A stretch of 64,000 bases of DNA from positions 53,734,709 through 53,798,708 of the forward strand of contig NC_079202.1 of NCBI RefSeq assembly GCF_026745355.1, read 5' to 3'. Under the pieces are notes generated by a model. It was given only the letters and a program-made list of their open reading frames with translations, had not been told where the DNA came from and searched no databases. Source of the stretch: Beta vulgaris subsp. vulgaris. Taxonomy: Eukaryota > Streptophyta > Magnoliopsida > Caryophyllales > Amaranthaceae. Position numbers and translations under genes: made by a program. This document shows, one piece after another, positions 58,446-64,000 of this stretch; the first letter of the stretch is position 1; the number at the start of each line of letters is the position of its first letter.

Positions 58446-58820
58446 TTTATGTCAAATTTGATTCTTAATTTAACACCACCCTTTACCAACGCTATACATG
58501 AATCATGTTTCACAAAGATCGATATGTGAATTAAATCTTTATGTCAAATTTGATTCCTTATTTAACATCAAGGTATACATAAATATTGCGTAACTGTTAG
58601 TTTAGTGATAAAAGTTTGAGTTTCACAATCTTAAGGCTATAAAATGAATCGTGTTGGAGGTAATTTCTGATTGTATTTAATCTACTTTTTTTTCCATTTC
58701 TAATAGGTGCCGCTTGTCAATTTAGCCAAAACGAGTCAAGTATCATATTGCGCAAGAAGAAGTATATCTAAATAATACCCTTTAGTTAAAGTTGATTCCT
58801 TATTTCAATATTCATTTAGC

Positions 58821-60733
58821 AATCAATCCACTCTTAGCTCAATACCAATGTATGCTATGCAATCAACCAAAATTCCCCGGGCTACGTGCGACGAACTTGA
58901 CAAAAAGTCGAGAAGCTTTCTTTGGGGATCGAAGGAAGGTGAAGAGAAAGTCCACCTGTTTTCATGGGCGGCTGTGACGAAGTCGAAGAAAGAGGGTGGT
59001 TTGGGGCTTCGGGCTATGCGCCAAACAAATAATGCTTTCTTGGCAAAGCTTGGGTGGCGTTTATTAACAGAACCCACAGCTTTGTGGTCAAGAGTAATGC
59101 GAGCTAAATATTGTGATAATTGGTGCGACTTGGACATGTTTAAGGAAAAAAGTAATGCATCAAATGCTTGGCGTGGGATCATGAGTAGTGTCGATGTCGT
59201 GAGGAAGGGTGTCAATATGGCGGTTGGAAACGGGCAACAAACGTTTTTCTGGCACCATAAATGGGCATCTGATAAAACTCTCTTGGAGGAGGCGGTTGTG
59301 GAGCCACCAATTCATATTCAAGACATGACTGTAAAGGAGATGTGGGATGTGAACTTGGGATGGAAATGGGAGGTGTTTTCTTAATTTCTGTCGAGGGAAG
59401 CTTTGGGACGAGTGGCAGCGCATGATCTGGTAGAAGACACGGAATGCGTGGATGAGCTCTACTTGAATGGGTCCCCTTCGGGGGGATTTTCGCTGGCTTC
59501 TGCTCTTAAAATTATCAGTAACGAAGAGGAGCTGAGTTTCGAGGAAGTTCGCGGATGGAGGACGATGTGGCGAGTTGATGTGCCTCAGAGAGTAAGGTTT
59601 TCCTTGTGGTTAGCGAGCCATGATCGGGTTATGACAAATAGTAATCGGTTCCTTCGGAATCTGACAGATGATCCCCGGTGTTTAGTTTGTGGTGAGGTAG
59701 AAGAAAACACGGCTCATATTCTTCGCGATTGTCCAACCGCAATAATGGTATGGGGAAAGCTAGGAGTGGAATTGCGAAATGTGTCTTGGAGGCTGCCGCT
59801 TAAAGATTGGCTCTTAATTAATTTGGAATCAGTGAAGGATGAGAAGGATGGGAACTGGGGACAGTTGTTCAGCATTACGGTTTGGTGGCTATGGAGGTGG
59901 CGGAACGAGCGAGTGTTTAGCTCGGCCTCTAGCATCCCTATAGACCAAGTGAGTTTTATTCTGGCTAGAGTTCACCAAGTAAGGAAGGCATTTAACAGAA
60001 AGTTACCGGAGCCACGTAATCAGATGAATAGGCGCACAGAAGTTTTGGTGCGATGGAAGTACCCAAGCATGGGGTGGGTTCGTTTAAACACAGACGGAGC
60101 TTCGAAGGGAAACCCGGGACGGGCTGGTGCAGGTGGTGTAATCCGAGGTCATCGCGGAGAGCTTTTTGAGGTGTTTGCGCTGAATTGTGGGGTGTGCTCC
60201 TGTACTAGGGCGGAGCTGTTAGTGTGATGCGTGGTCTCGCTGTGGCATGTAATGGAGGCCATAGGAAAGTGGTTCTTTCGGTGGACTCGGAGGTGGTGGT
60301 CTCTTTGTTGGAGGGAGAAATCCCAGCCAACTCTCCTTTTATTCACATTATTCGTAAATGTCATGCGTTGATTAATTCACGAGAGTGGGTGGTCAAGGTT
60401 GAACATTGTTACCGTGAAGCGAATAAAGTCGCGGACTGGTTGGCGAATTTCGGTGTCGATATGGTTGAAAAGTTCAAATTCTTAGAGGCGGTCCCGTCGG
60501 ATCTTCGTGCCGTTTTATTGGAGGATTTGGGGGGAGTGGTCTGGCCTCGTATGGTTCCCTCATACAGAGCTGGGAGTTCTTGAGTTTTTTATTTTTTGGT
60601 GTCTGTAGTCTAGGTGTCTGTCGTTGTTTAGTTCTTCTTTGTTTTGGTTTTGCTAGGAGTCTTTTGTCTTTTATTTTAGCTGCGATGTAGCTTTCTTGGA
60701 CATCTGTTGTCCCCTTTCTGCAACAAAAAAAAA
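58821..60733 (+). pseudogene. 5'-truncated LINE with target-site duplication, two frame breaks
   Basis: The coding sense begins LSSIPMYAMQSTKIP, inside the C-terminal part of RT, continues through SRSFLWGSKEGEEKVHLFSW and GGLGLRAMRQTNNAFLAKL to a stop at 59384, resumes at 59403 (zinc segment CLVCGEVEENTAHILRDC) through the RNase H start (RLNTDGASKGNPGRAGAGGV), then shifts frame at about 60225 (VLSVDSEVVVSLLEG, EANKVADWLANFG). The A-tail is followed by ATATTCATTTAGC, also present at 58808-58820: a 13-bp exact target duplication, extendable to 20 with two mismatches. Confidence 0.88.
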
Positions 60734-60924
60734 ATATTCATTTAGCCATCCATTGGACCATAAAATTTATTACTTTTTCGATCACATTGATCACTGATGC
60801 TAATTGTCTTCTTAAGGACCAAATTACCCTTTACAAGTTTGTTGGGATGGATTTTAGTTTATCGAAATTTCACTATTTGGTACTCTAAAAAACATACACT
60901 ACTTGGTTATTTGTTTCAAGAAAA

Positions 60925-61026
<102 letters not shown>

Positions 61027-61030
61027 CAAT

Positions 61031-61226
61031 TCCTAGTGGTAAGGTTTGTATCTTACAAACTCAAGGTTTTGGGTTCAAAGTTCAAACCCACTAAAGGCAC
61101 TTTAAGGGTGGGATGTCCTTATCATCCCCGCACTCTAAGAGGGTCTTGTCTACGTAGTTAGATCGAATTTACTTGTCTGAGGTTCCGATCCAGCAAGACA
61201 CTTCTCCTTACCAATCTAAAAAAACT
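61031..61226 (+). mobile_element. SINE-like element
   Basis: CCTAGTGGTAAGGTTTGTAT (A-box-like), TTGGGTTCAAAGTTCAAACCC (B-box-like), a CTCTAAGAGGGTCTTG middle and TCTCCTTACCAATCTAAAAAAA tail. The target duplication was not found because the left side is the TA microsatellite. Confidence 0.5.
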
Positions 61227-61725
61227 CCAAATATAATGTAAGATCACTCCATTGTATATAAAAACAAAGATTCACATGATTCTTACTATCCAAACTCTCA
61301 ATTGCAATAACAATTTCAAATAACATGTATTAACAAACCATAAATAAATTAAGAAACTTAACTAGAGAATATTCATTTTTAAATTTTTTTCGGGAGCACA
61401 ATCAGTTGGGATAATAAATAATTAAAGATATAAACATAAATCATCAGATAATATCAATTTATAATTTGTTTTTATTGAAGCACTACTCACCATAGTATGC
61501 TTAAAAACCTATATTGCCAAATGAAGTTAAATTGAACTACTACTTATGAAATACACATATATATATAAAATATATGTATTTTAAAATATATAAATAACAT
61601 AACCTAGATCATTGTTTAAAAGGAGGGTTGTTGAATATTCTTCCAAATACACGATAACATATCCTACATCGACTTGGTCCTTTTTGGAAAACATTACTCT
61701 TTACACTAACAATGCAAATAATAAA

Positions 61726-62901
61726 CGGTTTTTTCACCAGGTACCCCTGTGGTTTTTCAAAATTCATGGGGTACCCCTGGTTTTAAAAAAATGCACAAGG
61801 TACCCTTATTATTCAAGTTAAATGCACCAAATGCCCTTAATGACTAACGGTGTTAAGTTTCCGTTAGTCATTAACCCTAATTAACCTAATTAATTATTTT
61901 AAATCCTAATTAAACCTTAATCCTAACCCTAATCTCAACACCTACCCCTAACCTTAATCCTAAATTCTAACCTAAACCCTAACCACCAATCCACCACCCC
62001 TCCCCCCACCCCCACCAGACCCACCGTCCGACCACCACCTGCAGCTCCCCTCCCCTACCCCCGCAGCCCCCCCCCCACCTGTCAAACTCCCCCAACCCCT
62101 CCCCACCCCCAGCCCCGCCAGCAGCCCCACCCTCCACCACCACTCGCAGCTCCCCTCCCTTACTCCCGCATCCCCCCCCACCTTATCAATTTCCGTCGAA
62201 CTCCCCCTACCCCGTCAATTTCCGTCAAAGTCCCCTCCCCCATCTATCGATTTCCGTCGAACTCCCTCCCCCATCCCCATCGATTTCCGCGAACTCCCTC
62301 CCCCATCCCCATCGATTTTCGCGAACTCCCTCCCCCATCCCCGTCGATTTCCGCGAACTCCGTCCCCCACCCCCGTCGAATTCCGCGAACTCCGATTTCT
62401 GTCAAAGTCCCCCGCCCCCCTGTCGATTTCCGTCAAAATCCTCCAGTTGCTGTTTCACGGCGAGATGAGAGAAGGGAATAAGGGTGGCTACGAGGGTGGG
62501 TGGGCTACGGGGTGCAGGGGAGGGTTGCGGCAGGTGTGGGAAGGGTTGCGGTAGGTGCGAGAGGAGGAGGTGGCGAGGAGGGTGGCAACGGGGGTGGGGG
62601 AGGGTGGGCTACGGGGGGTGGAGGAAGGGGTGGGGTGTGGAAAGGGGTGGTTGGGTGATTAGAGTTAGGGTTTAAGGTGGGTGTTAGGGTTACTTTTAGG
62701 GTTTGGGGATTAGAATTAGAGGGGTTAATTAGGTTAAAGGGGTTAATTAGGGTTAATGACTAACGGAAACTTAACACCGTTAGTCATTAAGGGCATTTCA
62801 TACATTTTGTGAAAATAATAAGGGTACCTGGTGCATTTTTTTAAAATGAGGGGTACCCCATGAATTTTGTTAAAGTACAGGGGTACCTGGTGAAAAAACC
62901 G
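61726..62901. mobile_element. Mutator-like element (long TIRs, 9-bp TSD), non-autonomous
   Basis: Perfect 9-bp duplication AATAATAAA at 61717-61725 and 62902-62910. TIRs start CGGTTTTTTCACCAGGTACC and stay alignable for about 160 bp, through TAATGACTAACGGTGTTAAG. The core is GC-rich with CCCCACCCCC and telomere-like CCTAACCC stretches and no convincing gene. A 9-bp duplication with long TIRs is the Mutator signature. Confidence 0.88.
62205..62440. repeat. Minisatellite, about 33-bp unit, in the Mutator-like core
   Basis: Units of the form CATCGATTTCCGCGAACTCC + CTCCCCCATCCC repeat about six times with small changes. Confidence 0.75.
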
Positions 62902-62950
62902 AATAATAAATCATAATGCTCATCAAATATTCATCATAAATATTACACTC

Positions 62951-63960
62951 TTAAGTTAGTTTTTTAACACTTCTTGATATTACTATTAATATTAATAAAC
63001 TGTTGCACCCATTAATCATGAGGGCATAACTAGGTGTGGTGACACATATCATGATCATATTAATAAATGAGTAGGGTATTGTAATTGATGCAATATTTAA
63101 ATAATAAAGTTCCACAGTGTCATATGCCTTCCTAATGTCTAGTTTCATCAAACAACAAGCTTGTTTTTGGTTAGGTTTATAGATCTTCATCAGATCTTGG
63201 CACAACAACACATTATGAAGGATGTTCCTTCCTGAAATAAATGCACCTTGTGTTTGGCTAATGATATGGGGCAGTACTTTGTCCAATTTCTCACAAAGTA
63301 ATTTTGTAATACACTTAATTATAAACTGTTGAGCAACAAGTAATGGGTCTGAATTCACTTACAGTGCTAGGTGCCCTCACTTAGGGACTAAAGTAAGACT
63401 ACTGATGTTGAGTTCTTTCAAAATTCTGCATGAACTGAAGAAATCCAGCGCTGCATCTGCAACCTCCTCTCCCACTATTTCCCAGGTGGCCTTATAAAAA
63501 TCACTGTTATAACCATCGATTTTTGGTGCTTTATTCACAGGAATATCCCACATGATGACCCTTTTAACACTTGCCCTAGTGAAGTTACATTGTAAGTTAT
63601 TGCATAACTCAGAATCCATCGTCTTTCCAAGCCCTACGATATCAGGAGAAATAGGCATCCTATTGGCTCATGCATTCGCCTAGTAAACCTTGATAAAAAC
63701 CAATGAAAGCCTGTGCCACACCTTTAGGAGTATCCACCCAACAGACTGCCTCATTATGAATGGCATTAATAGCATTCCTTCTATAACTCACTTTAATGCT
63801 TATGTAGAGTAATTTAGAATTTTCATCACCTTCTTTCAGCCAGTGGAGTTTAGCAGGTTTTTGTTGCAAAGCAATATTATAAGTTTTACAGGCCTCCTTG
63901 TACCTACTTTGTGCTTCCTTTTCTTGATTCATTAAATCCTCCTCAAAAGGACTCTAATGC
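62951..63960 (-). pseudogene. Decayed LINE reverse transcriptase, continues past right edge
   Basis: Minus-strand frames 63932-63660, 63658-63377 and 63358-62951 read in order: a linker after the endonuclease (KLHWLKEGDENSKLLYI), the RT start (KAPKIDGYNSDFYKATWEIV, SSLTLVPK), then RT (IISQTQGAFISGRNI, CLMKLDIRKAYDTVELYYL). Stops and frame shifts separate them, and the catalytic FADD region is missing at the left, where sequence similarity ends near the Mutator-like element. Confidence 0.8.
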
Positions 63961-64000
63961 ATATCTTCATGAACTCTATGAAGATAAGCTTTTTCACGCA

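Noticed and set aside
61972..62675. Gly/Trp/Arg-rich open frames on both strands in the Mutator-like core
   Set aside because: GC-rich minisatellite translated in several frames; no domain, and the products change with repeat length.

Overview
This is nuclear DNA from a flowering plant. The window has many GT-AG introns, an AT-rich background, five genes that are conserved in land plants, and a dense mix of plant transposons (LINE, SINE, Stowaway-like MITE, Mutator-like, Helitron, CACTA). The protein set points to a core eudicot. The abundance of 'CTCCCTCCGTTTC' MITEs would suit Caryophyllales such as a spinach or quinoa relative, but that is only an impression. Every exon boundary below was built by hand from splice sites, reading-phase continuity and remembered family sequences.

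Layout. 719-5414 (-): the 5' part of a NUP62-type nucleoporin gene, with FG repeats then the start of the coiled coil; it runs off the left edge. 5.6-11.1 kb: transposon debris, including two hAT-like ends bracketed by an 18-bp direct repeat, a relic of a Mutator-like family, a TIR repeat and MITEs. 11215-17913 (-): a complete seven-exon CCD7, the strigolactone-pathway carotenoid cleavage dioxygenase; its introns carry two nearly identical MITEs, a Helitron 3' end and a SINE. 21064-32352 (+): a complete 17-exon ALC1/CHD1L-like SNF2 remodeler (CHR10 type, C-terminal macro-like region). It has an 8-nt microexon inside the ATP-binding motif and a 162-bp tandem duplication that copies a splice acceptor. 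33113-34383 (+): an intact two-exon type III polyketide synthase of the LAP6/PKSA pollen-wall type. 36058-37074: a small Helitron with both ends visible. 37.86-44.9 kb: nested LINEs, a CACTA end, a SINE inserted into a TIR element, and an 879-codon LINE reading frame. 45425-54820 (+): an eight-exon alpha/beta hydrolase with a GHSKGG nucleophile elbow. 55.1-58.5 kb: a large inverted-end element rich in TGAACAT/TGTTCAT words with a tiny LINE inserted in it. 58.8-60.75 kb: a 5'-truncated LINE with clear target-site duplication. 61726-62901: a Mutator-like element with 9-bp target duplications and a GC-rich core. 62.95-64 kb (-): a decayed LINE reverse transcriptase.

The five genes have unrelated roles (nuclear pore, strigolactone synthesis, chromatin remodeling, sporopollenin precursors, lipid or ester hydrolysis). 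There is no sign that they form a cluster or operon. The unusual material is mainly in gene structure (microexon, duplicated acceptor) and in nested transposon history. I found no tRNA, rRNA or CRISPR and no evidence of a novel multi-gene system.
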